A DNA stretch of 64,000 nt from contig DATBNO010000076.1 of NCBI GenBank assembly GCA_036554285.1, forward strand, positions 3,777-67,776, in the 5' to 3' direction. Under the pieces are notes generated by a model. The model was not told where the DNA came from. It saw nothing but the letters and a program-made list of their open reading frames with translations, and did not search any database. Made by a program: the position numbers and the translations under genes. This DNA comes from JADGGM01 sp025449955. GTDB taxonomy: Bacteria; Gemmatimonadota; Gemmatimonadetes; Gemmatimonadales; Gemmatimonadaceae. Positions 1 to 8,702 of this stretch are shown here, in pieces. Every line of letters begins with the position of its first letter. Position 1 is the stretch's first letter.

Positions 1-188
1 ATCTCCACCACTTCCGCCAGACCCGCTACCACCGTGAGCACGATGCCCAACCTGAGGCTGACCACGTGCGACGGCACGACGGCCGCGTCGAGGAGCACCG
101 CGCCGGCCATCACCCAGAGACCCGGCAGACCGAACGGCAGCATGACGAGGCCGGCCACCAGTACGAGGACCAGCAGCGCGATTTGCAT
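1..188 (-). CDS. DUF456-like small membrane protein (N-terminal part)
   Basis: Only the first 62 codons are visible; the gene runs off the left edge. The protein starts MQIALLVLVLVAG and continues as an almost uninterrupted hydrophobic stretch containing MLPFGLPGLWVM. A Gly-Leu-Pro-Gly turn between two membrane segments is what I associate with DUF456 proteins, whose function is unknown. The ATG at 188 lies one base after the TGA of the upstream peptidase gene, so the two are very likely co-transcribed and translationally coupled. The family call rests on a short fragment and could be another small integral membrane protein. Confidence 0.6.
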   Translation of the reverse strand, partial: MQIALLVLVLVAGLVMLPFGLPGLWVMAGAVLLDAAVVPSHVVSLRLGIVLTVVAGLAEVVE

Positions 189-189
189 G

Positions 190-1290
190 TCAGGTCTCCA
201 CGGCGTGAGCGTGGGCGACGACGTGGGCGAGCCAGCGCGCGACGCTTTCGACGCCTTCGCCCTTAAGCGCCGCGAGGTTGTCGTTGGGGGTGTGGATCCG
301 CGCGACGGTGCGCCAGGTGCCCTTGCTCACCGTCACGGCGCGCCATCCTCCGTCGGTGAGGGCGACGGCGTCGGCGAGAATGCCCGGAAAAAGCCGCGAC
401 ACGCGAATCGGCTCGTGGCCATCGGCGCCGGCGAGCGCAGCGAGGAGCGCGGCGGGGCGGCGTCCGGTGTATGTGAGGGTAATCGGACCCGCGTCATCGA
501 CGCCGTCCACGTTGATCGCGCTCGCGGGGGGCCGCCGCCGGCTCCGGACCCACGCCCGGGCACCGGCGAGGCCGAGCTCCTCGGCGCTCGTGAGCACAAT
601 GCCTAACGGAATATCCGGCGCGGCGAGCTCGGCGGCGCGCAGCACGGTCGACGCGCCCGAGGCGTCGTCCAGCGCACCGGGCGATTGCGCCCCGACGACG
701 CTCGCCATCACCGGCAGACCGGCGACGACGGCCAGCGCGGCGAGCCACGGCCAGACGGCCGGCGATCCGCCTAACGCAGCCTGCGCGGCGGCCACGGCGA
801 GGGAGACCAGCCAGACGAGGAGGAGCCCGGTGATGCCCGCCGCGCGCACGAGAATGGGCACCGGCTGGCTCTTCGAGTCGAGGTGTGCGACGAGCCACAG
901 CGCGGGCGACGGGTCGTGCCCGCGGGTGGCGACGAGGTTGATGCCGTCCATGCGACCCCACGGGAGCCGGGTGACGGCCACGCGCGCCAGCCACGCCCCG
1001 CCCGTCGCGGCGCACGCGCCGACGGCCGCCAACACGATCGCCGCCGCGCCCGCACGTCCGGCCCAGGCCAGGCGCGCGGCGGCGCATACCGCAACGATGC
1101 CCACCATGCCTAACGCTGGCGTCGCCCACCGCCCCGGCAGGGCCGAGTAGGCGAACGGCTCGGCCGCCACGGCGAATCCGCACGCGGCGAGCGTCTGGCG
1201 GCACCACTCGCGCGCGTCGCGCTCGGCCGGCGACCCCGCGGGACGCGGAGCGGCCGCGAGCCGCTCCAGGTGCTCGCGGGCGCCGGGCAT
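190..1290 (-). CDS. M28-family metallopeptidase with membrane segments
   Basis: A 366-residue protein with the zinc-aminopeptidase layout of family M28: AHLDSKS (His136, Asp138), the bridging Asp in GALDDASG (about 208-209), the Glu pair in TSAEELGL (237-238), an Asp in NVDG (262) and a late His in IHTPND. It probably removes N-terminal residues from peptides using two zinc ions. Hydrophobic stretches at about 58-105 and 148-200 interrupt the fold, so it is likely membrane-anchored, unlike plain secreted M28 enzymes. The ATG at 1290 lies 9 bases beyond the stop of the DapA-family gene. The octamer CGTTAGGC sits in that junction. Confidence 0.85.
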   Translation of the reverse strand: MPGAREHLERLAAAPRPAGSPAERDAREWCRQTLAACGFAVAAEPFAYSALPGRWATPALGMVGIVAVCAAARLAWAGRAGAAAIVLAAVGACAATGGAWLARVAVTRLPWGRMDGINLVATRGHDPSPALWLVAHLDSKSQPVPILVRAAGITGLLLVWLVSLAVAAAQAALGGSPAVWPWLAALAVVAGLPVMASVVGAQSPGALDDASGASTVLRAAELAAPDIPLGIVLTSAEELGLAGARAWVRSRRRPPASAINVDGVDDAGPITLTYTGRRPAALLAALAGADGHEPIRVSRLFPGILADAVALTDGGWRAVTVSKGTWRTVARIHTPNDNLAALKGEGVESVARWLAHVVAHAHAVET

Positions 1291-1299
1291 GCTATTCCG

Positions 1300-2220
1300 T
1301 TAGGCGGCTCGCGCCGCGCCCGCCGCTTCGAGGAGGGCGGCGATGCGCTGGCGCTGCGCCGGACGCGCCGGCACCAGCGGCGGCCGCGGCGCGCCGCCCG
1401 TTAGGCCGCCGCCCACCTGGTCCATGGCCGCCTTGACGCCGGGCACGCCCATCCCGCCCACGATCTCGTTCGACAACGGCGTGAGGCGCTCCTGGAGCGC
1501 CGCCGCGCACGACCGGTCGCCGGCCTGGAACGCGCGCCACACGGCCAGCGACAGCTCGCCCGCGAGGAGCGACACGGCGAGAATCCCGCCGGCCGCGCCC
1601 AGCTCCAACGCCGCGTAGAACGTCCCGCCGCTTCCGGTGAGCACGGCGAACGCATCGCCGCGCGACGCGAGATACCCGCGCAGCAAATCGAGATCGCCCG
1701 AGCTGTCCTTGATGCCGACGATGTTGCCGTGTGCCGACAACTCCCTCACCAGCCCAAAGTCCAACGGAAAGTGCATGTACTTGGGGATGTTGTAGAGCAA
1801 CACCGGCACCGGGCTGGCATCGGCCACGGCGCGATAGTGAATGCCTAACGCTTCGGGCGTCATCGCGTTGCCGTAGTAGTGCGGCGCGACGACGAGCACC
1901 GCGTCCGCGCCGCGCTCCGCGGCGCGCTTGGCCCGCGCGACGGTCTGGCGCGTCGACTCGCCGCCCACGCCGGCCAGCAACCACTGGTCGCTCGACACGA
2001 GCGGTCGCGCCCACTCGACGAGCGTATCGCGCTCGCGCTCGTCGAGCAGCGCCGCCTCGCCGGTGGAGCCGCACAACAACACGCCCGATGCGCCGCCGCC
2101 CAAGTGCCCGCGGATGTTGCCGCGAAACGCGTCGGACGCGAGATCGCCGGTTGCCGCATCGAACGGTGTGACGACGGGCGCAATGACGCCCGAGAATGTT
2201 TTCCGCTGCCGTGTATCCAT
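1300..2220 (-). CDS. DapA-family (dihydrodipicolinate synthase-like) aldolase/lyase
   Basis: A 306-residue (beta/alpha)8-barrel class I aldolase. The Schiff-base lysine lies in VGIKDSSGD, the catalytic Tyr in LLYNIPKY, and the pyruvate-binding loop reads CGSTGEA instead of the usual GTTGE. Family members condense or cleave pyruvate with an aldehyde (DapA itself, N-acetylneuraminate lyase, KDG aldolases). The substrate cannot be assigned. The neighbouring hydroxyacid dehydrogenase gene suggests 2-oxo- or hydroxy-acid catabolism rather than lysine synthesis; that is inference. Its TAA stop is embedded in the octamer GCCTAACG (1299-1306 on the opposite strand). Confidence 0.85.
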   Translation of the reverse strand: MDTRQRKTFSGVIAPVVTPFDAATGDLASDAFRGNIRGHLGGGASGVLLCGSTGEAALLDERERDTLVEWARPLVSSDQWLLAGVGGESTRQTVARAKRAAERGADAVLVVAPHYYGNAMTPEALGIHYRAVADASPVPVLLYNIPKYMHFPLDFGLVRELSAHGNIVGIKDSSGDLDLLRGYLASRGDAFAVLTGSGGTFYAALELGAAGGILAVSLLAGELSLAVWRAFQAGDRSCAAALQERLTPLSNEIVGGMGVPGVKAAMDQVGGGLTGGAPRPPLVPARPAQRQRIAALLEAAGAARAA

Positions 2221-2227
2221 TGTCCTG

Positions 2228-3262
2228 TCAGTAGCCGAGTGAACGGTCCACCACGTTGCGCATGGGTTGGCCGGCGGCGAACCGGCGCCAGTTGTCGATC
2301 AAGAGATCGAGCTCGCGGCGCCAGAAGCCGCGGGGCGACACTGCCGAAACATGCGGGGTCATGACGACCGACGACAGTGCCCAGAGCGGGCTCGATGCGT
2401 CGAGCGGCTCGTGCGCGAACACGTCGAGGACCGCGCCGCGCAGGCGGCCGGCGGCGATGCGCTCGGCGAGCGCCGCTTCGTCGACGAGGGAGCCGCGCGC
2501 CACGTTGGCGACGATCGCGCGGCGCGGCAGGCGGTCGAGCAGCGCGGCGGTCACCAGGCCGCGCGTCTCGTCGGTGGCCGGCGCGGACACGACGAGGATG
2601 TCGGTCTCGCCTAACGAGCCGGCCCACTCGTCCGGACCCACCACGGCGGCGAATCCGTCAGGCGCGCCGCGAGCCGGATGGCGCCGGACACCGCGGCACC
2701 GTGCGCCTAACGCAGTAAATCGCTGCGCGATGGCGCTGCCGATCCCGCCGGCGCCGATCACGAGCACGCGGCAGTCGCCCACCTCGCGCACCGGCGTCGC
2801 GCGGCCGACGAAGGCGGGCCGATCCCACACCCGGGCGCGCTGTCGCTCGCGCGCCAAGTCCAACCCGCGCAGCAGGAACAGCACGCCGGCCAACACATGC
2901 TCGGCGATCGGCGTCGCATGGACACCCGCTGAGTTGGTGATGATCACGTCGCTCGCGCGCAGCTCGGGGAACAGGAGCGCGCCCACGCCCGCGGCCGCCG
3001 AGTGGATCCAACGCAGCCGACGCGACTCGGCGAAGAGCGCGCGGGACATCCCGAAGCCGGCATACACATCGGCGTCGGCCATCGCCGCGCGCGCCTCATC
3101 GCTCGGCGGTGCGCCGCCGTCGCCGTCGGAGCTGGTGGGTGCCTCGAGCACCATCGCTTCCCAGCCCGGAGGCGCCGCGCTTCGCAACTCGGCCACGCCT
3201 TCGGGCGGCAGCGCCCACGCCGGCGCCCTGGCGTTGAGATCGGCGACGAGACGGCGCGGCAC
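2228..3262 (-). CDS. D-2-hydroxyacid dehydrogenase, NAD(P)-dependent
   Basis: A 344-residue protein with the Rossmann dinucleotide motif VIGAGGIGSAIA, the catalytic Arg in NVARGSLVDE, Glu in DVFAHEPL and His in MTPHVSA. This is the R-E-H set of the D-isomer-specific 2-hydroxyacid dehydrogenases (glyoxylate/hydroxypyruvate reductase type). It interconverts a 2-oxoacid and a D-2-hydroxyacid in the cytoplasm. The start is a GTG at 3262, one base from the mgtC-like stop, which implies translational coupling. The next gene starts 8 bases downstream. The substrate is not predictable from sequence. Confidence 0.87.
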   Translation of the reverse strand: MPRRLVADLNARAPAWALPPEGVAELRSAAPPGWEAMVLEAPTSSDGDGGAPPSDEARAAMADADVYAGFGMSRALFAESRRLRWIHSAAAGVGALLFPELRASDVIITNSAGVHATPIAEHVLAGVLFLLRGLDLARERQRARVWDRPAFVGRATPVREVGDCRVLVIGAGGIGSAIAQRFTALGARCRGVRRHPARGAPDGFAAVVGPDEWAGSLGETDILVVSAPATDETRGLVTAALLDRLPRRAIVANVARGSLVDEAALAERIAAGRLRGAVLDVFAHEPLDASSPLWALSSVVMTPHVSAVSPRGFWRRELDLLIDNWRRFAAGQPMRNVVDRSLGY

Positions 3263-3263
3263 G

Positions 3264-3944
3264 TCAGTCGACGTAGACGCTCACGACGTCCTGACGCCGG
3301 CGTAAGGCGTCGACCAACACGTCGAATCGCTTGGACGGCCCGACGAGCGTGAGCTCGAACGTGCGATCGCCCACGTGATCGTACGTGCGGCGCGACCGCA
3401 CGTGGATACCGCTGGCCCGGAACACGTCATCGAACGAATCGAAGTCGGTGTTAGGCGCGACGCGCAGCGTCGCCGTGACCGTGCGGCGAACCATGACCAG
3501 CGTGCGCTCGATCGGCCGCAGGCCGGCGAGCACCAGACACACGACCACGGTGGTGCCCACCGCGTCGGCGTACGCGCCGGCACCGGTGGCCATGCCGATC
3601 GCGGCCACCACCCAAATAGTCGCCGCAGTGGTGAGGCCGATGACGGTGCCGCGGCCATGCAGGATTGCGCCGGCGCCCAGGAATCCGATGCCGGTCACGA
3701 TCTGCGCGGCGATGCGCGTCACGTCGCCATACGGCTGGCCGGAGGGCGAGAGCGAGACCTGGCCAATGGTGATCGAGAGGTGCGTGAACAACGCCGCGCC
3801 CACGCAGATGAGCATGGTGGTGCGCAGGCCGGCCGGCTTGCCCGACATCTCGCGCTCGAGTCCGACGGCGCCGCCTAACGCAACAGCCACCAGCAGCTTC
3901 ACCAACAACTCGAGCCGTACCGGATCCGCGATGGAGTCGATCAT
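3264..3944 (-). CDS. MgtC/SapB family membrane protein
   Basis: A 226-residue protein. The N-terminal half has four or five membrane segments with family-typical GGAVGLEREMSGKPAGLRT, ICVGAALFTHLS and GIGFLGAGAIL. The C-terminal 75 residues form a soluble ACT-like tail (TLRVAPNTDFDSFDDVF to DVVSVYVD). MgtC proteins affect Mg2+ homeostasis and F-ATPase activity in pathogens; the role in free-living bacteria is unknown. The ATG at 3944 is 25 bases from the trpS stop and its TGA nearly touches the next GTG, placing it inside a five- or six-gene minus-strand unit. Confidence 0.88.
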   Translation of the reverse strand: MIDSIADPVRLELLVKLLVAVALGGAVGLEREMSGKPAGLRTTMLICVGAALFTHLSITIGQVSLSPSGQPYGDVTRIAAQIVTGIGFLGAGAILHGRGTVIGLTTAATIWVVAAIGMATGAGAYADAVGTTVVVCLVLAGLRPIERTLVMVRRTVTATLRVAPNTDFDSFDDVFRASGIHVRSRRTYDHVGDRTFELTLVGPSKRFDVLVDALRRRQDVVSVYVD

Positions 3945-3969
3945 GTCCGTGTGAGGTGAGAGCGAACCG

Positions 3970-4944
3970 CTACACCAGCCCCATCGTCGTCTTCACTGCC
4001 GCCATCGTTTCGCGCGCCATGGTGCGGCATCGCTCGGCGCCCTGCGCCAGGATCTCCGCGATCCGCGCCGGATGCGCTTCCAGATCGCGCGCCCGCTCGC
4101 GAATCGGGCCTAACTCACGCGTCATCGACTCCAGCAACACCTTCTTGCAGTCGATGCATCCCCAACCGGCGCTGCGGCACTGCGCCGCCACGTGGTCCAC
4201 CGTCGCCTGATCGCTGAAGCCCTTGTGCAGGTGATAGATGTTGCAGACTTCCGGCGTGCCCGGATCGGTGCGCCGCACGCGCGCCGGATCGGTGACCGCG
4301 GGACGCAGCTTCTCCCAGATGGCCTCCGGCTCCTCGAGCAGCCCGACGGTGTTGCCTAACGACTTGGACATCTTCGCCTGCCCGTCCAACCCCAGGATGC
4401 GGCGTGCCGGCGTGAGCAGCGGTTTGGGCTCGGGAAAATACGACACGCCGAACTTCGCGTTCCAACGCCGCGCCACTTCGCGCGTGAGCTCGAGGTGCTG
4501 CACCTGGTCTTCACCCACCGGCACGAGATCGGCGCGATACAAGAGAATGTCCGCCGCTTGCAGCACCGGATAGTTGAGCAGACCCGCGAGCACGCTTTCC
4601 TGCCGCGATGCTTTGTCCTTGTATTGCGTTTGACGCTCGAGCTCTCCGAGCGGCGTCACCGTGTTCAAGATCCACGCGAGCTCGGTGTGCTCGGGCACCA
4701 TCGACTGAACGAACAACGTACATTTGTCCGGGTCGAGTCCGGCCGCGAGCAACGACACCGCCATGTCGAACGTGCGCTGGCGCAGATCGGACGGCTCATA
4801 GTGGCCGGTGATGGCGTGGTAGTCGACGATACAGAACACACACTCGTAGCGGTCCTGCAATTGCACCCAATTCTTCACCGCGCCGAGGTAGTTCCCGATG
4901 TGCAACTCTCCGGATGGCTGTATCCCGCTGAAGATCCTGGACAT
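3970..4944 (-). CDS. trpS: Tryptophanyl-tRNA synthetase
   Basis: A 324-residue class I aminoacyl-tRNA synthetase of standard bacterial length. It begins IFSGIQPSGELHIGNYLGA (HIGN signature at about 16-19) and carries KMSKSLGN near residue 193. It charges tRNA-Trp. The ATG at 4944 faces the ATG of the divergent phosphatase gene across only 11 bases. The octamer GCCTAACG at 4354-4361 encodes part of the KMSKS region (SLGN read as TCG-TTA-GGC-AAC). Confidence 0.96.
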   Translation of the reverse strand: MSRIFSGIQPSGELHIGNYLGAVKNWVQLQDRYECVFCIVDYHAITGHYEPSDLRQRTFDMAVSLLAAGLDPDKCTLFVQSMVPEHTELAWILNTVTPLGELERQTQYKDKASRQESVLAGLLNYPVLQAADILLYRADLVPVGEDQVQHLELTREVARRWNAKFGVSYFPEPKPLLTPARRILGLDGQAKMSKSLGNTVGLLEEPEAIWEKLRPAVTDPARVRRTDPGTPEVCNIYHLHKGFSDQATVDHVAAQCRSAGWGCIDCKKVLLESMTRELGPIRERARDLEAHPARIAEILAQGAERCRTMARETMAAVKTTMGLV

Positions 4945-4955
4945 TCAAGCAAAGT

Positions 4956-5786
4956 ATGAACGCTCCAAAACAGGTGCAAGCAGATATCGCGACGCGCGCG
5001 CGTGAGCTCGTGGGTGCGATGCATCGGGCAGCGGACGCAGCCGCGCAGTTCATCACCGAGCGCAGTGCGCATCGCGACACGCTCGAGTGGCGCTCCAAGG
5101 CACACCAGGACTACGTGAGCGACGTCGACACCGGTGCCGAGCGCATCGTCCGCGAGACGTTGCTCGGGGCCGCGCCCAACGCGCAGATCCTCGGCGAAGA
5201 GTTGTCGCCCGACGCAAAAGTGGACGCCGATGTGGTGTTCGTCGTCGATCCGCTCGACGGGACGACCAACTTCCTGCACGGCTATCCGCAGTATGCGGTG
5301 TCGATCGCTCTGGTGATCGGCGGCGCGATGGCCGCGGGTGTCGTGCGAAACGTCGCGTCGCGTGAAACGTTCGCCGCTGTGTTGGGCGAAGGCGCGACGC
5401 GCAACGACGCTCCCATCCGCGTCTCGCACATCGACGATCCGTCGCTGGCGCTCGTCGGCACCGGCATTCCGTTCCGCACACCGGAGCAGCTGCGGCCGTA
5501 TCTCAAACAGCTCGAGGCGGTGGCGCGCGCCACGGCAGGGGTGCGACGCGCCGGATCCGCGGCGCTCGACCTGTGCGATGTGGCCTGCGGACGATTCGAG
5601 GCATTCTGGGAGCTCACGCTTTCTCCATGGGACTTCGCGGCCGCCGCGCTCATCATCCGAGAAGCCGGCGGGAAGATCACCGCGGTCGGTGGTGGTCCTC
5701 TGCCCCTCGCGCGGAGCAGCGTGCTCGCGGGCACACCGGCGATGCATGCGTGGCTCGATTCTCTCCTCGCACACGCCGACGTGTGA
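4956..5786 (+). CDS. Inositol monophosphatase family protein
   Basis: A 276-residue Mg2+-dependent, Li+-sensitive-type phosphatase. It has ILGEEL (metal-binding Glu), the core motif VDPLDGTTNFLHG (about 91-103) and a C-terminal SPWDFAAAALIIREAGG. Likely substrates are inositol-1-phosphate or related sugar phosphates (SuhB/HisN type); sequence alone does not decide. The start codon lies 11 bases from the divergent trpS start with no convincing Shine-Dalgarno, so the transcript may be nearly leaderless or initiate within trpS. Confidence 0.9.
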   Translation: MNAPKQVQADIATRARELVGAMHRAADAAAQFITERSAHRDTLEWRSKAHQDYVSDVDTGAERIVRETLLGAAPNAQILGEELSPDAKVDADVVFVVDPLDGTTNFLHGYPQYAVSIALVIGGAMAAGVVRNVASRETFAAVLGEGATRNDAPIRVSHIDDPSLALVGTGIPFRTPEQLRPYLKQLEAVARATAGVRRAGSAALDLCDVACGRFEAFWELTLSPWDFAAAALIIREAGGKITAVGGGPLPLARSSVLAGTPAMHAWLDSLLAHADV

Positions 5787-5928
5787 GGCGCGGGTCGTCG
5801 GTCCGACCGGGTTGCACGGTCCGCCACGCTCCCGCACCGCTCCCGTCGCGGGTACATTGCCTCGACCGCGCGGCGCACGTCGCGAGGTTGTTCGCGTGAA
5901 ATCACGCTTGAGAGGCGGCCGGAGGGCG

Positions 5929-7929
5929 ATGCTCGCGTTCGGTAGGCGATTCGGAGCAGCGGTAGTCATTGGCGTCGCGTTCGCCACCACGGCGCGCGCG
6001 CAGGCGGCACAGCAGCAGGCGGCACAGCAGCAGGCGGCGCCCAAGGCGCCGGCGGCGCGCGTGTCGCCGGTGACGGCGGACCAAGTGCTCGAGCACCTGC
6101 ACATGAGCATCGGCTGGTATCGCCGGTTGTCGACGCTCGCGCAGTCATCCGATTTAGCCGACAACGAAATCGCGCACGACCGCCTGCAACGCACGTCGCT
6201 CGCCGCCGTCCAGTACTCGTTCGATTTCGCGATGGCCGCGGCGCGCCTCATCGATGCGTCGCATGCAGCGTCGGACACGTCGAGCGCTGGGAATACCTAT
6301 GATGAAGCGGGGAAACTCGATCGCGCGGCGACGCGCATGGCCGGGAGAGTGTCGGCGCTGCAGTCGCGGCTCGCCGCGCTGGACGACCAGATCGCGCACG
6401 CGCCGGCGCGCGCACAACGCGATCTCGCCGCCCAACGCGACGAGCTGCAGTCGGAGCTCAATCTCTCGCTCGAGGTGCAGAAGACCATCCTCGAGCTGCA
6501 ACGCTTCGCGGCGAACATGGCCGCCCACGGCGTCGGCGGCACCGGAAGCCTAACGGGACAAATCGCCGAGCTCGAGCGGTCGGTTCCTGAAGCGCGGCAC
6601 GGCACGTCGACAGCCACGCGCCCTGCGACGACCACGACCAGCACCGACACGAGCGGCACGCACACGACGACGACGACGACCGCCGCCGTGCCCGCCGTCG
6701 TGCCCGCCGTCGTGCCGCAGCCCGCGCCCCAGACGGGACCCGCACGCGGACTCCTCGCGCTTTTCTCGGATTGGCTCGCGCTGCGCAGCACGAGCAAGAA
6801 TTTGACGTCGGCGATCGACGCGACGGACGCGTTGACGAGCCAGATCGACTCGCTACGCGCCGCGGTAGGCGGCCAAGCGCGGACGCTGGTGCGCGCGCAC
6901 GCGGCGGATACCGGGGCGGTCGATCCCAGCCAACTGCTCCAGGTGCAGCACCAGTTCGACAGCGCCACGACGCGGTTCAGGCAGCTTTCGACACTGCTCG
7001 TCCCGATCGGCGAAGAGGACATCACGGTGGATGACGCGCGCGGCTCGCTCAGCGAGTGGAGCGACATCGCCAAAGGGCGCGCCAACGATGTGTTAGGCAA
7101 TCTGGTGCTGCACGCGGTGATTTTGCTCGCCTCGATCGCGATCGTGCTCTTCATTTCGGAGATCTGGCGCCGCGCGACGTTCCGCTACCTCCACGATGCG
7201 CGCCGGCGGCGACAGTTCCTGCTCCTGCGACGCATCGCGGTGGCGGTCGCGTTGCTCACGATCATCGTCATCGGTTTCGTGTCCGAGATCGGATCGCTCG
7301 CTACGTACGTGGGCTTCCTCACCGCCGGTCTCGCCGTCGCGTTGCAAAACGTCATTCTCGCGGTTGTCGCGTACTTCTTCCTCATCGGGCGATACGGCGT
7401 GCGCGTGGGCGATCGCATCACGCTCGCCGGGGTGACGGGCCGGGTGATCGACATCGGCCTCATCCGCATCTACTTGATGGAGCTCGCCGGGCCGGAGCTG
7501 CAGTCGACGGGACGCATCGTGGTCATGTCCAACGCCGTACTGTTCCAGCCGGCGGCGCTCTTCAAGCAGATCCCGGGCGCCGAGTACACGTGGCATACCG
7601 TCACGCTGTCGCTGGCGCCCACGACGGACGTCGCGTCGACGCAGATGAAGCTCAAAGCGGTGGCGGACAAGGTGTATGGGGCGTACCGCGGGTCGATCGA
7701 TGAGCAGCACGCGACGGTGCAGCGGCTGGTCGACTTCGACACGTCGACGCCGGAGCCGCAGGTCGATGTCCGCTTCTCCGAGCAAGCGCTGGAGTTCGTG
7801 GTGCGGTACCCCGTGCTTCCCGAGCAGGCGGCGACCAACGACCAGGTGATGATGAAGGCGCTCCGTGAGGCCGTGGCCGAAGACGCCGTGCGGGAAGACG
7901 CCGTGCGCGCCCCCGCGGCGTCTGCCTAA
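5929..7929 (+). CDS. MscS-family mechanosensitive channel with long periplasmic N-terminus
   Basis: About 666 residues. A signal peptide (MLAFGRRFGAAVVIGVAF, cleaved near ARAQ) is followed by a QAAQQQ-type repeat and a 370-residue periplasmic region with helical, likely coiled-coil segments (about residues 100-180 and 260-330) joined by a Thr/Val/Pro linker. Then come three membrane helices and the MscS core: the pore helix region GFLTAGLAVALQNVILAV and the beta domain GVRVGDRITLAGVTGRVIDIG. Such large channels release solutes on membrane tension. I chose ATG 5929 after GGAGG; an in-frame GTG at 5896 has better spaced GAGG. Its TAA stop lies in GCCTAACA. Confidence 0.88.
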   Translation: MLAFGRRFGAAVVIGVAFATTARAQAAQQQAAQQQAAPKAPAARVSPVTADQVLEHLHMSIGWYRRLSTLAQSSDLADNEIAHDRLQRTSLAAVQYSFDFAMAAARLIDASHAASDTSSAGNTYDEAGKLDRAATRMAGRVSALQSRLAALDDQIAHAPARAQRDLAAQRDELQSELNLSLEVQKTILELQRFAANMAAHGVGGTGSLTGQIAELERSVPEARHGTSTATRPATTTTSTDTSGTHTTTTTTAAVPAVVPAVVPQPAPQTGPARGLLALFSDWLALRSTSKNLTSAIDATDALTSQIDSLRAAVGGQARTLVRAHAADTGAVDPSQLLQVQHQFDSATTRFRQLSTLLVPIGEEDITVDDARGSLSEWSDIAKGRANDVLGNLVLHAVILLASIAIVLFISEIWRRATFRYLHDARRRRQFLLLRRIAVAVALLTIIVIGFVSEIGSLATYVGFLTAGLAVALQNVILAVVAYFFLIGRYGVRVGDRITLAGVTGRVIDIGLIRIYLMELAGPELQSTGRIVVMSNAVLFQPAALFKQIPGAEYTWHTVTLSLAPTTDVASTQMKLKAVADKVYGAYRGSIDEQHATVQRLVDFDTSTPEPQVDVRFSEQALEFVVRYPVLPEQAATNDQVMMKALREAVAEDAVREDAVRAPAASA

Positions 7930-7966
7930 CACAGACCTCTCTCCACACGACACCGAGGTGACGGGT

Positions 7967-8479
7967 ATGAGCGTGCTGACGATCGTTTTGCGGCTTGTCC
8001 ACATCGTGGACGGCGTGCTGTGGGTGGGATTCGCGGTGTTCGGCGCGTTCTTTCTGCTGCCCACGATCGCCGAGACCGGTGCCGAGGGCGGCAAGGTGAT
8101 GCTGGCGTTGCAGCGTCGCCATCTGCTCACGGTGTTCCCCATTTTCGCGCTGCTCACCGTGATCAGCGGTATCTGGCTCTACGGCCGCGCGGCGCGGATG
8201 GCGCCCGGATTCGGCGGGTCGCACATGGGCATGACGTTAGGCTTTGGCGGCGTGTGCGCGCTGATCGCCTTGTTCGTCGGCATGCTGGTGGTCACGCCGT
8301 CGATGAACCGCGCGGTGGCCACGGCGCAGCAGGCGGCGCAGGCCGCGACGAACGACGAGCGCCAGGCGCTCATGGCGTTGAGCGCGCAGCGCCGGGCCCG
8401 CGCGGCGCGTGGATCGCAGATCGCGACGCTGCTGCTGATCATCGCGGCGTGCGCGATGGCCGTGGGGCGATACGTGTGA
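7967..8479 (+). CDS. Small integral membrane protein (CopD/DUF2269-like)
   Basis: A 170-residue protein with four predicted membrane helices (about 3-30, 50-72, 87-110, 148-168). A His near the first helix (RLVHIVDGVLWVG) and an RRHL/HLL stretch are reminiscent of CopD/DUF2269-type haem or copper membrane proteins. No catalytic motif is visible. The ATG at 7967 follows GAGG with 8-base spacing; a longer upstream frame overlaps the channel gene and is rejected. The 37-base gap to the channel gene suggests one transcript. Function unknown. Confidence 0.72.
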   Translation: MSVLTIVLRLVHIVDGVLWVGFAVFGAFFLLPTIAETGAEGGKVMLALQRRHLLTVFPIFALLTVISGIWLYGRAARMAPGFGGSHMGMTLGFGGVCALIALFVGMLVVTPSMNRAVATAQQAAQAATNDERQALMALSAQRRARAARGSQIATLLLIIAACAMAVGRYV

Positions 8480-8519
8480 GCGAACTGGCGCCCGTGGAGT
8501 CACCAGTCCATCTTTCGTC

Positions 8520-8687
8520 ATGAAAAAGAAACGCATCCCGGCGTCTGCACCGGCCCCGCGGCAGGGCGGCCCGCGCGCGCCCAACCGTCCACCGTCGCCC
8601 GGCGGGACGTCGCGCAAGTCGGGCCCGCCCGGACCCCAAGGCAAGCCGCGGCACACGGCCGCCCGTTCCGGCCAACGCGGCCGTTAG
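8520..8687 (+). CDS. Possible 55-residue basic, Pro/Gly-rich peptide
   Basis: A short frame starting ATG AAA AAG AAA CGC and ending CGT TAG inside the octamer CGTTAGGC. The product would be Lys/Arg/Pro/Gly-rich (MKKKRIPAS, then alternating Pro, Arg, Gly), with no hydrophobic core, so it would be disordered and nucleic-acid-binding if made. It fills most of the space between the membrane protein and ftcD genes. The Shine-Dalgarno is weak (GGAG about 20 bases upstream). In DNA this GC-rich, low-complexity frames arise by chance, hence modest confidence. Confidence 0.35.
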   Translation: MKKKRIPASAPAPRQGGPRAPNRPPSPGGTSRKSGPPGPQGKPRHTAARSGQRGR

Positions 8688-8702
8688 GCACGCGCTCCGC
8701 AT

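Noticed and set aside
4875..6278. Minus-strand 467-codon frame across the phosphatase and channel genes
   Set aside because: It crosses two well-supported plus-strand genes and their intergenic region; low-complexity composition.
6600..6720. Thr/Val/Pro repeats in the MscS gene considered as a tandem-repeat locus or CRISPR-like array
   Set aside because: They are in-frame linker codons of a secreted protein without regular spacers.
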